Shown here in pieces: positions 54,965-64,000 of a stretch of DNA of 64,000 nt. The notes below the pieces were generated by a model. That model made no database searches, was not told where the DNA came from, and was given only the letters and a program-made list of their open reading frames with translations. Every line of letters starts with the position of its first letter. Positions within the stretch are counted from its first letter, which is position 1. The stretch is from the NCBI GenBank assembly GCA_011503125.2, contig WWBZ02000073.1:992001-1056000 (forward strand), in the 5' to 3' direction. Source of the DNA: Botryosphaeria dothidea. Lineage: Eukaryota > Ascomycota > Dothideomycetes > Botryosphaeriales > Botryosphaeriaceae. The position numbers and the translations under genes are program-made.

Positions 54965-56998
54965 GGTGGGCGGGCGACGAGGACTGACTGGGCTGGCTGG
55001 CGACGGCGGGCAGGTTGACTTTGGCAGGTGTTGTCGACCTGCGGCACGCCCACACGGCTCGCTTGGTCTTGACGATCCTTGGCGAGTTTGGTGGCACCGA
55101 TGTCTGTGCGCCAGGGCATGGCCTGCCTACTACGCTACGAACCACTCTTAGACCTACCGGAACAGCCTAAGGACAAATGCGCCTGTGTCGGCATAGCTTC
55201 CAAGCGGCAAGGTGGAGGCATCTAGGCAGGCAGCAACGCAGAGAGGCAACAGGCAACAGGCAGGCCGGTCGGATGGAGAAATGGATGAAATCTTTTGTGG
55301 GTAGCGTCTGGCAAATCTAACTTGATATGAGCCCATGCTACCACTGCGCCGCTGCACGCGAGAGTTGCGGATAAAACGGCGTCTGCGGCAAGCGCCAGGC
55401 CCCGCACTGCCCGGACACCTCCAAGTCTGGTTGTCCGCTTCACCACGGCGCGGTGGACGCTGATGTCAGGCTTGCCCTATCCATCGCGCGCGCTGTGGAG
55501 TGATCGACGATCTGATAGTCGCCCGCGCTCACACAGGTGACCGTGTTGCGACGCGGCCTCCGCTGCGACCTCGCCGTCGCAATTGCTGATACGCGGGCGG
55601 GCGCGGGCGGGCGTCTCGGAGGTCGGTATGGATGCGGAAGAGCCTCTGCGCGCGCGAGCACTTCTCGCCGTTTCAGCTTCCTTGTGGCTTACTTGCGGCC
55701 CGGCCCTCTTCTGTTGGCTCGGATGATCACCGTCATCTTCTGGCCGGCCGCCAGCACGTCGCTGCCCTGCCCTGCCCGCTCTTCGCTGTGCCGCACGGGT
55801 ACAGCGGGTGCGTGGCGTGCTCTGCAAGCTTTATCCCGCACATACTCCCTCTGGCCTCTTGCGGCACGCGTCTGAGCTTGTATGCCTGCAGACGTTGGGC
55901 AGCAATCTGCGCGAGTCACAAAATTAGCCAGCGCCGTCCGAGGCGTGGTGCGGCGCGAGCGAGCGAAGTGCGATACGTATAATAATCTCGCCGTCATTTC
56001 GCTGCGCGCGGAGGCGGTAGGGGGCGTGCGCGCACATGGAGCATGGCTGGCTGACCAACTGCGCGTGGTCACTCTGCCTCCAAGGCCGGAGAGCCTGCGC
56101 ACCTACCAGGGCTGCTCTCCAAGGGTTGCCCTGCGGGGATTCCTCCGGCTAAACAGCCGCAAGCGATTGGCGAGGGTTTGCAGTATCTCGGCCGTTGATG
56201 ATCAGTCGGAGATAATTTGCATTTTCTTCACTTCCAACGGTTTTCCTGTGCGACGTGAGCCGTGACATGGCTAACGGTAGCCCATGCTGCATTGGCATGC
56301 CACTGAGCACAAGCGTACCGCAATCTCCATCTGACGGTCTTGGAAGCTTGATTGATGGCCGGTACTCTATCCCTCGCCGCGAGCCCGCTGTGCCGCCCGC
56401 CCAGATATAACCAAGTGAGTTCGGGAGATGAAACGAAAGAGAGCATGACACTGCGAAGCGAGCTTGAAGAGAAGACCCTGCGCCATCCATAATTTTTTTT
56501 CCCACCCTATCCATCCATCCATCCATCCAAGAAAAAGTACCAGTACAGCCCGGCGGCGGGCGCGAAGAGACATTAGAACTTCCCAAGACAGGCAAGAAAA
56601 AAGATATCCAAAGTAAAAACAAAAGAACGCCAGCCCTGCTGAACGCCAGCTTCGTGGCCGTCAGCGACGGCTTCCCATGCCATTGGAACGCCTGCACTTT
56701 TGTCTCCGTGACGCCATCCTATGCTCGTGTCGTGCCGAATAAAAAAGGTCAGGTCTGCGGTGCCAGCGACGGGATGCCCGGCGAGGACACCCAGAAATTG
56801 AGGATAGTACTGCTGAGGGGGGTCGAGGAACGGCCTGCGTTTCTGCTTTCTATAACCATGTTGCGCGGTGGTAGTGCTGCTACGGCTGCTGCCGGCTGTC
56901 GTGAACAGCCATTGTTCGGACGGAATTGGTGGTGCACGCTGCAAGAGGATGCTGGTCAGAGATGTGCAAGGGTGCGGCGCGGACAGCTACAGTACCTG
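54965..56998. other. gene-poor region upstream of MDM12
   Basis: About 2 kb that must contain the MDM12 promoter. Many overlapping frames on both strands are Arg/Ala-rich and show no conserved domain; I take them as noise of GC-rich DNA. A short (ATCC)n microsatellite is at about 56509-56528. Confidence 0.5.
56508..56528. repeat. ATCC tetranucleotide microsatellite
   Basis: Five tandem copies of CCAT/ATCC occur in a region with no supported gene. Confidence 0.8.
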
Positions 56999-57145
56999 TC
57001 ATCCATCGCAGTTGTCGCATTTCTCCTCGTGTTTGACGTTCTTTGTGTTAAGCACGCCGCAATTCGCGCTTCTCGAGGTGGCGCACGGAGCCTTCTCGAC
57101 GACCTGGTGCCCGCAACCGTAGGTGTGTATTACTCTAGTGCACAT
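56999..57145 (-). CDS. tiny Cys-rich protein, 48 aa
   Basis: An open frame starting MCTRVIHTYGCGHQ and ending HEEKCDNCDG encodes 48 aa. The pattern of paired cysteines and histidines, with Y-x-C-x-H near the start and C-x2-C at the end, resembles a class of very small fungal Cys-rich proteins that I have seen begin MCYRVV or MCTTRV. It could coordinate a metal. The same frame continues upstream without a stop to 57676, through a region coding PSPSPSPSP from a GGCGAG repeat, so the real N-terminus may be longer. No intron is evident. Small size makes this a modest claim. Confidence 0.5.
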   Translation of the reverse strand: MCTRVIHTYGCGHQVVEKAPCATSRSANCGVLNTKNVKHEEKCDNCDG

Positions 57146-57324
57146 GGTAGGCGGGGCGGGGGCGGCGAGGGCGGCGACGTCGGCGGCGGGAGGCTTGCTG
57201 GTTGTGTGGTGGGGGAGCTTGGAGCTCTTCTTGGGGTTGCGGGACTGGAGGGCGGAAATAGTCGTGCCGCAGGAATGGCGAGCAAAAACAGGACGACGCG
57301 TGGCGGGCAATTGCTGGACTGGCG

Positions 57325-57363
57325 CGGGCGAGGGCGAGGGCGAGGGCGAGGGCGAGGGCGGGG
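57325..57363. repeat. GGCGAG hexamer array
   Basis: About six tandem copies of GGCGAG on the plus strand. On the minus strand it reads as a Pro-Ser repeat upstream of the tiny Cys-rich frame. Confidence 0.85.
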
Positions 57364-57895
57364 AGGAGTCTTGGGGGGAATTGAGGAGGATTGACGGTGA
57401 CCTTGCTTGGGAACAATTTCGGCTTCGAGGGAGGCACGGCGAAGGAGAACCGCGTGCTGGTGGAGGAGCGGCGGGTCTTATAGAGACATATTGAGGCAAG
57501 CCCGGCAGTATGGGACTTCGTGGGAAGTTAATAAAATACCGTTTGCAACATCGAGTGCGACAGCGCCGACGGTCGTGTACAGCCGTTGGAACAACGCGGG
57601 AAGGCAAGGAATTCATGTACGAGCGTTGGCCTCGTTGACAGGGAACGGCCGGGGCCAGGGTGATGCTGCTATCCAAGCTCCATGGTGATTAGCACGGGCG
57701 GGCAGGCCAATAATCATGCCGGCCGCTGCTAGCGGCAGGTGGTCGAGGAGCACCCAGGCGACCGATCATGGCGCAGAGAATGGGACGGTACATGCCTTCG
57801 TACAGGACGCAGCGCTGCCGGCCGCTGGATTCAGCAGTGCCGCCGGAGCAGCGCGCTGCTCTCTTGGGAGCTGCGCATTCGCGTCCGCGCGCTCA

Positions 57896-57943
57896 CCTGC
57901 TGCCCTGCCCTGCCCTGCCCTGCCCTGCCCTGCCCTGCCCTGG
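57896..57943. repeat. CTGCC pentamer array
   Basis: About nine tandem copies of TGCCC. The pentamer unit gives no stop codons in any plus-strand frame here and therefore creates artificial long open frames. Confidence 0.9.
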
Positions 57944-60084
57944 CCATGCCATGCCAGCCCATGCTGCTCGCTGCCCGCCGCCGCCTGCGCACTGAGCTGC
58001 CCGCATGCCCCGGGCTGCTTGGGCCCACTGCGCGGAACTCTCGACGGCGTGCCGGGCCAAGCCCTGGCGATCACTGCTGGCCGCACACCGCACTGTATCA
58101 GCCTTGTGCGTGGATCGCCGTTTGTGTGTTTAAGCTGCAGTCAGGCCATTTTGCGACTTTATTAGCACCCGCGGATTTGCCTTTGTGCGAACGGAGCGCG
58201 CCTGATTTGTATTCGCCCGAGCATTCCTCGCACATGGCACCCTTGCGGTGGCAAGTATCGCGCGGGCGCGGTGCAGCCGCGGAAGGCCGGAGCGGTGGGA
58301 CACCACGCAAGGAGCCGGCGGTCCTTACATACGGGCGCTGGCAGACGAGAGCCAGCGCAGAGGAGCTTGCGGTGGAGCAAATCTTACGTTTGTGCCCGCC
58401 AGCCTTACATGTGATGTGGTTCCTGCCTGCCGCGAGTCGGTGGCACAGGGAAAGCGCGCGGCCCTTGTTGGGGCAGCAGATGGCTTGCATAAGGCCTCTG
58501 CCAGAACGCCTGCCCACTGGCCGCTCGCTGTCGGCCCGGGGCAGATCACCTTTCCGCGGCGTGGGCATCGCGGCTACCTTGCGCTGCCCAGCTGTCCCTA
58601 CGGCGGCCCCCGCGTGCAGCTTGGCCGCGATGCTGCCGCCGGTGTCGGCGTCTGTTGAGCGTTGCTTGTGTACATTTCGCACGCGCGCAGCAGCAGCGTC
58701 CCAATGCTTTCTCCCAATGCTCGCTCTGCCTCCTCCCCTCTCGGTCTACATCGCCCTGTCCTATGCCACGCCACCGTCCAGCTGCCACTGCCACCGCCGT
58801 CGCCGCAAGCAGCCTGATTGCCGCCGCGCGCTCTCGCCCGCGCCTGCCCAGCCAGCCGTCGCAGTAGCGCAGAGCTACCGCCCGGCACACCGTATGGAAT
58901 CGGCTCCAGCAATTTCGCAACAGCAAGCGCCGGTAAGCATGTGGAGTTGCAGCACTCGTTCGGGTGTGAATATCCACGGAGACTGATGACCTTGGTGTCC
59001 GGACGCGTGCTTCAGCTCCGCATGCATGCTGCGCTTACTGCTGCGCTGCTTGTGGGAAACGACCTTGTACCTGACGAGCAGCACACAGCCGGCCGCCCAC
59101 GGATACTGCACCGTCGCGCAGAAATATCAGCGGAATCAAGGATGAACGCCACCGAACTCGCGCTTCAGGAGCCACGCTCTCGAACCTTGGGCTGCGCTGC
59201 GCGCCCATCTCGGCTACCCTCGGCCCCGGAGCCAGCAGATCGCGAACAATCGGACTCGAAAGGGCCATCGTGAAGACGACGTGTCAACGGCCGCTGCGAA
59301 GCTGTTCTGTAGGCGCAGCTCCAACGAGTAAGGCGCCTCGGAGCGATGCGGGGAAGCACGACGCAAGGAGGCGTCCAGGGCCTTCTATGCTAGGGCCTAG
59401 CGCGGGGTAGACCGACTACCCTGATGCCCGCGAGCCCTGAGCGAAGGCACAGCCCACGACGAACGGACAGCACGCAAGCTTCACGCTCTGCCCAGAATGG
59501 CAATGAAGACTGCACGTCGGCAGGTGTTACTTCCGCCACGCTGCGACACGCGCTGGCGCTCTCTGTGGACCTGTCTTGACGTGCTGCTCTGATCGTCAAT
59601 TCTCACCGCCATCTTATCACGACCAACGTCGCGCAAGCAACCTCGGATGCGCCACTGCGAGGCCCATTCAGCCTTGGCTCTCATTCGCGCTGCCGGATAG
59701 ATGCCCCTCAGACACATGACGTCTCGTCATTAGCCAGCATTCTCCTCCGAGCTTTCCTCGTGCGTCTGCCATGGACGAACGGAGTTTCTGCTTACAGCCG
59801 GCTTATAGGTGCTCGTGAGCCGCTATTGCCCGAGCGATCTCCAGAGCAACCGCCGCGTTGCCGCTATAGACGCCGCCATCGTGCTCCTTCGTCGCTGTAC
59901 TTAACTAGCAGACACTGCCCCTACTGCGCCTGCCACGGTTTGCCTGAATCCACTGTCCTGCTACTGCGCTACATAATAGCGAGATAAGACTTACGGCCCA
60001 CTCTTCAGCTGCTCCCCTGAAACGCCAGTCAACGCACACGTGCTCCCTTTGACCGGCCGATCCTCCCCCCGATTGTGTCACCGG

Positions 60085-60222
60085 ACAAAGACATAAATTC
60101 GGCTCAGATTCTTTCCCGTCGAGCTCTTCACTTCCACTTTCTCCTCACATTTGCCAAACCCCTACGCTATTTGCACTCGCTCGCACCTTTTTCCTCGCCG
60201 AAAACGACCCATCAAGCTCAAA
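60085..60222 (+). promoter_or_regulatory. pyrimidine-rich leader/core promoter
   Basis: A CT-rich stretch (CTTCACTTCCACTTTCTCC type) directly precedes the ATG at 60223. In filamentous fungi such CT tracts mark the core promoter and transcription start of highly expressed genes. Exact start site unknown. Confidence 0.45.
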
Positions 60223-60549
60223 ATGGCAACTTCTATGAACAGCCTCCTATCGGCCCGCCGCCCCTCCGCGTTTCTCGTGCTCGCGCCCACGGCCTCCGCG
60301 AATTACCCCACCTCCCCCCAGGCGCTTTCGCCCGCAACCTCCAAGGAGCCCGTTTCTCCCGCAGAGGGTCTTGCGTCCCAGGTCGTCAAGCCGACAGAGA
60401 ATGTTGCTCCTGAGATCGAAGCCACCCCTAAAGAGCACCGCTCCGACAGCGTCAGCAGCAACGCTTCCGCACAGTTCAAGTTTCTGAAGCTGGGCCCGGT
60501 CCACTTTGGAAAGGGTGACGGTGCGACCGACTACGCTGAGACGGATTGA
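60223..60549 (+). CDS. small conserved fungal protein, 108 aa
   Basis: A single-exon frame of 108 aa beginning MATSMNSLLSARRPSAFLV. The N-terminus is Ser/Ala-rich with a modest hydrophobic stretch (AFLVLAPTASA); the middle is Pro/Glu-rich and low-complexity. The C-terminus is the distinctive part: SAQFKFLKLGPVHFGKGDGATDYAETD, of which the FLKLGPVH-x-G core is a motif I recognise in small uncharacterised ascomycete proteins, often stress- or conidiation-expressed. It starts at an ATG with the context CAAAATGG after a pyrimidine-rich leader. No signal peptide or membrane helix is certain. Function is unknown; the conserved tail suggests a binding partner. Confidence 0.75.
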   Translation: MATSMNSLLSARRPSAFLVLAPTASANYPTSPQALSPATSKEPVSPAEGLASQVVKPTENVAPEIEATPKEHRSDSVSSNASAQFKFLKLGPVHFGKGDGATDYAETD

Positions 60550-63500
60550 ACACATACGAGCCTTGGTGGTGTATCACCAACATCAGCTCTCAAGTTGCGA
60601 CCCTGAGTCCGCTTCCCACGGTCGAGCCTGGATGACTTCTGCAATCGGTGCACCAGCTATTCCAGTTTTAACTTCTCCTTCGTGATTCGGTTCGCGGTGT
60701 TTCGGCTATGGGCAATTTATGTCCTCGTGCTTCACGGCTTTCTTTCCGAGCGGCACGGTGCATTTGGCGACCGGATTAGGTTTACTAGCGAACAATAGGG
60801 AAGATGAATCAGTCCACACCACACATCACGAAGTTACGATATTCGGAATAGAATTTATCACTTCAGAATACCTTTGGCTGCTTGCGTACCAGCACTCAAT
60901 GACGCGCGAAAACATGTGCCTGACGTCATTGCAGTGAGTCGCACATGCTTTGCCCCGCGGCCGCGAAGTGAATTCCTTAGTTCCATTTGTGTGTAAGTGA
61001 GTTAACTTCCCACGGCCTGAGCCTATAATCGAGATCGGACGTGCGACACAAGAACCTATGGGGAATTCTTCGGAACATAGCCATCCAATCAATCGCATGG
61101 TCCCTGCTGGAGTCCAGCTCACCGGTCGATCTTGTCTTGAGATCCAGATGGTGAAGTTCCTTGTCGAGGGAACGTTCCAGATTGCAGCTCAAATCCACGA
61201 CCATGAGGTCTAGATCGTCTAGATCTTTAAGGTGATAGAACCATCGTTCCGCCTCCGTATGTCAATGCACGCCGTTGCGCGCAACGCATAATAGGAATGA
61301 TAATTTTGCATGGGGTTCTAGGTCTGATGGCAGTTGAAGCAGCCGTTGGTATGAGCACGACTTCTAACCGATTTCGGCAGCAGGCACACAGGGATGCTGC
61401 GTTACTTGCAAGCTTGCGCATGATTCGAAACGGAACGAAAGGAGTTCGGCTCATATCAGGGACAGCCGCGCAGCGCATCCGCACAACCGCTTTCTGGGCG
61501 ATCACGAGTGCAATGCAAGCCCTCACACTAGGGGCTTCCCAACCGCAAACCATCGCTTCAGCGAAACGCACGAGCCAGGCTAGGCAAGCGTCCTTGAGGC
61601 ACTTCTTAAACGCAAGTTGTGTTCATAGCCCATTTGTGCCCAAAAGGCGTAACGCATCTGTCCGGGACGTGCGATGATTTGAGACAGCCTCGTTGGTTCC
61701 CGTCGCCGACTTCTTTGCGCATGTCCAGCGCTTATACACGGGTCCTTGCCCATGTTGAGGTGGAATTTAAGTACCGTCGTACCCTCAGGGTATGTTGGGC
61801 ACGACTCTTATCCCGCTGCACACCAACATGGTGCGAGACAAATGGCGGTAAGATGGGCCCTAAAAATCGGCCAGCACGAAAGTTGCGGGATGCGAAGTCT
61901 CTTACCCTCCAGACCTCAAGCAATATCATATCAAGCCATGAATAGGACTGGATACCATAACGGCCACTTCCCGTTTGAGATTAGTTCCAGGAACCGGCCA
62001 GGACCGGCCGTCGTCAGCTGGTCACAGAGAAAGAGCGCGAGATGGAGAACGAGACAGCTGGTCCATGCGGCAGTTGTCGGAAGCCGCCTGGGTATGCTGT
62101 CCCGACGAGGAGTGGATTTGACTTTGCTTCTTCCGCGGCAATCGGAAGCAACTCCCAGCCCCGGTCAACCTTTCGATACCTGACTACCACCCGGACGCCA
62201 GCCCGGGCAAGCTTCCAACCTTTGCTAGATTGGTGCTAGTTCCTGCAGCGAGCCCCCCTGAAACTCGAGAACAAACCGTGTCTCCTGCCTCATGCCTTTC
62301 TCGCGCTCTTCCCGCCTGCGTCAGCGAGACAAAGGGAAGGGAAGGCTGTGCCCTGCGACCTCATGCATCGCTCCCGCGACCCCAGACCCTGCGGCTCATC
62401 GCACGGGGGAGTTTCCGGTCTCCGGTCGATTTGAAGCATGTTTCGCGAAAAGTCTATCCCGCATCTTTTTTTCATCTTTACCCCAAGACTCAGCCCGGAA
62501 GTCTCCAATAATGCACAACCCATTCGCTGTTCTTTCTTTCTCGACCAACCTTCCTTATGACCCGCGCCTGGTCCGCGTTGGCCGTCCGGTTTGATTAGCC
62601 TTTCCTCAAGCACCGCGCTATCGAAAGGATGAGGCTTGTGGGCAAAATGTCCATAGGCTCTAGCCTCAAGCACCCGGGCTATTTCAAAAAAAAAATTTAC
62701 CTTCTCATTTTACTACATCCGAACCGAGTAGGGCATCACGATTCGAGGGTGGGTTTCCAGAACGTGCATTTTCTCATTTCGAGCTAGGCCGTGAGCCAGT
62801 TCTACAATCAGGATCTGGCGCAGGAGGTGATTCCTTTGAGGTGACAGCTGATGAATAGTGGGCGTGGTCTGATTGGCTTGGAGCCGTTGGCTGTCAACGG
62901 TCGTCGGCGTTCGCTACGGAGCAACGGGCCGTAAAGGGCAGTTTGAGCCTCGGCCAAACAAACGCCACGGCGGCTACGGGCGGCGTGGAAGAAAGACAGA
63001 AAGTACGTTGACGACAAGAATCACGCGGTTTTGCGGACGATTGAACTTCGTGTCCGTCCGCAAGATTTACGAAGGGCAGTAAAAGCTGGAGCAAAGCCCG
63101 CCTCCCCGCGGCGCTGACCATGTTGCTCTGTGCGGCTTGTGCGAGCCCAAACCCAGAAAAGCGGCTCGAGTGAAGTGACGGACGGGCTGGAGGCTGGGGG
63201 GGGGACCAATGCGTGCCAAGGCTTGGATTAGGCATGAGATGGCGGGCGGGCTGTTGTTGCACACTGAGGAGATTGAGCGGTGCAGACGGACATGCACAGT
63301 GCCGTCTTGTGCAGCTTGCGGCGGCTTATCCGTGGGGGGAGGATTCATGGTAAGAGCAAAGGACGCGAATGGGGGTGGGCGGCTAGAACGCATATGCGTG
63401 GTGCGTCTGGCGGCATGTGTCAACCAGGCAGCCGTCCGACATTTCCGATTTCCTACATCCGGGGGTGGTGAGTGGTGGTGCAAGCTGGGCGGCGCAAGAG

Positions 63501-64000
63501 ATAGCGTGAGACAAGGCGACGGACGAATGAAGCATTGCAAGACAAGGCTTTCGCGGACCAGCGTCTAGAGCGCAGGAGCGCCAGGCAGCTTACCGCATCC
63601 AGGTGTCGGTGCGAGTGGTCGAGCTTTGTGATGTCAAGTCGCAAGTGCGATGGTCAGGGGTGTAGTAGGGGAAGCCCGTCCACAGCGGAAGCACAGAGGA
63701 TTGCAATCAAAGAGCAATAAAGTAGCTATGCCGCGGAGATGGCACAGCAGGAGGCCGGCATGCTGGGCCGGTGCACGGCGGATAGCCCGCGTTTGACGTC
63801 GGCGAGGAGCGAGGGCAGCAGAGACGAAAACGTGGGAGCTGTCAGAGCGAAGCCGTCAGAGAGTGGAGCTGCAGCGCGGAGCTCAGACGCGCCTGCGTCT
63901 GCTGCGTAATTAGCGAAGGCGATCACCGTCATAGACTTGCCAGCGCTGCCCTCGCCGTCGACCGAGTGTCGCGATGCGACAGCAGAACTCGCTCAGTAAT
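60550..64000. other. gene-poor right end of the window
   Basis: About 3.4 kb with no supported gene. Open frames of 60-157 codons on both strands overlap, are composition-driven and show no conserved domain. The last 280 bases carry a short minus-strand frame whose upstream part reads GEGSAGKS, which could be a P-loop of a gene entering from the right, but this is likely chance. Confidence 0.5.

Larger units (their letters stand above)
57146..60222. other. gene-poor region with microsatellite cluster
   Basis: About 3.1 kb without a supported gene. It contains a (GGCGAG)n hexamer array and a (CTGCC)n pentamer array. A long plus-strand frame (57739-58986) runs through the second but is Ala/Pro/Cys-rich low complexity and has no recognisable domain. 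The last 140 bases before 60223 are pyrimidine-rich and likely the leader of the small protein gene. Confidence 0.5.

Noticed and set aside
58098..58682. A minus-strand frame of 194 codons
   Set aside because: Antisense to the low-complexity plus-strand frame, rich in Arg, Gly and Ser, and lacks any domain.
57739..58986. A long plus-strand open frame of 415 codons
   Set aside because: It runs through the CTGCC pentamer array, is rich in Ala, Pro, Cys and Arg, has no recognisable domain and overlaps other open frames on both strands; GC-rich DNA with few stop triplets explains it.
63726..63960. Minus-strand frame with GEGSAGKS, a Walker A-type string, near the right edge
   Set aside because: A pattern of GxxxxGKS-type is expected a few times by chance in six frames of 64 kb, the rest of the frame has no ATPase motif, and it ends after about 70 further residues. 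A gene entering from beyond the window cannot be excluded.

Overview
The window is nuclear DNA of a filamentous ascomycete (Pezizomycotina, most likely Dothideomycetes). The phylum is supported by short 49-120 nt GT-AG introns with CTAAC/CTGAC-type branch sites, by fungal-specific gene families (Mdm12 of ERMES, Rab4-type GTPase, allantoate-permease-type MFS carriers, filamentous-fungal Nup85 with a long disordered N-terminus), and by the dispersed monocistronic layout. The class is inference only. I see no rRNA, tRNA, CRISPR, prophage or intact transposon. Twenty-four protein-coding genes can be supported, fifteen of them spliced into exact in-frame models; one, the coilin-like gene, has a doubtful internal junction.

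Layout. 0-12 kb: UBA4 (+), then two BTB/POZ-domain genes (-) separated by large gene-poor stretches. 12.5-21.7 kb: nucleoporin Nup85 (-), a Kelch-repeat protein (+), a secreted GH18-like protein that appears to lack the catalytic acid (+), and an uncharacterised membrane-segment protein (-). 22.4-32 kb: an eight-exon MFS transporter (-), a Rab4-family GTPase (-), a PAF-acetylhydrolase/phospholipase A2-like enzyme (+), a conserved hypothetical (+) and an FRG1 homologue (+). 33-45 kb: a small secreted eight-cysteine GPI-type protein with CFEM-like spacing (+), a small membrane protein (+), ferroportin (-), a coilin-like nuclear protein (-) and a ferric reductase (+). 45-47.4 kb: RNA polymerase I subunit Rpa43 (-) and a membrane J-domain protein (+) sharing a 286 bp divergent promoter. 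48.7-55 kb: an intronless NmrA/QorB-type oxidoreductase (-), a PhyH-type Fe(II)/2-oxoglutarate dioxygenase (-) and Mdm12 (-). 55-64 kb is gene-poor: a tiny Cys-rich ORF (-), a 108-aa conserved small protein (+), and clusters of GC-rich microsatellites.

Most genes are unrelated housekeeping genes, as usual in fungi. The one stretch where neighbours plausibly share a task is 33-45 kb: an iron/haem-type cell-surface candidate, an iron exporter and a ferric reductase lie within about 11.5 kb, although a coilin-like gene and a membrane protein of unknown role are interspersed. Other points of interest are the apparently dead GH18 protein, the fungal coilin candidate with an unresolved exon, and the unusually long 513 nt intron in the dioxygenase gene. 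Exon boundaries were derived by hand from splice consensus and reading-frame continuity; every spliced model given sums to a whole number of codons, but none has been checked against transcripts.
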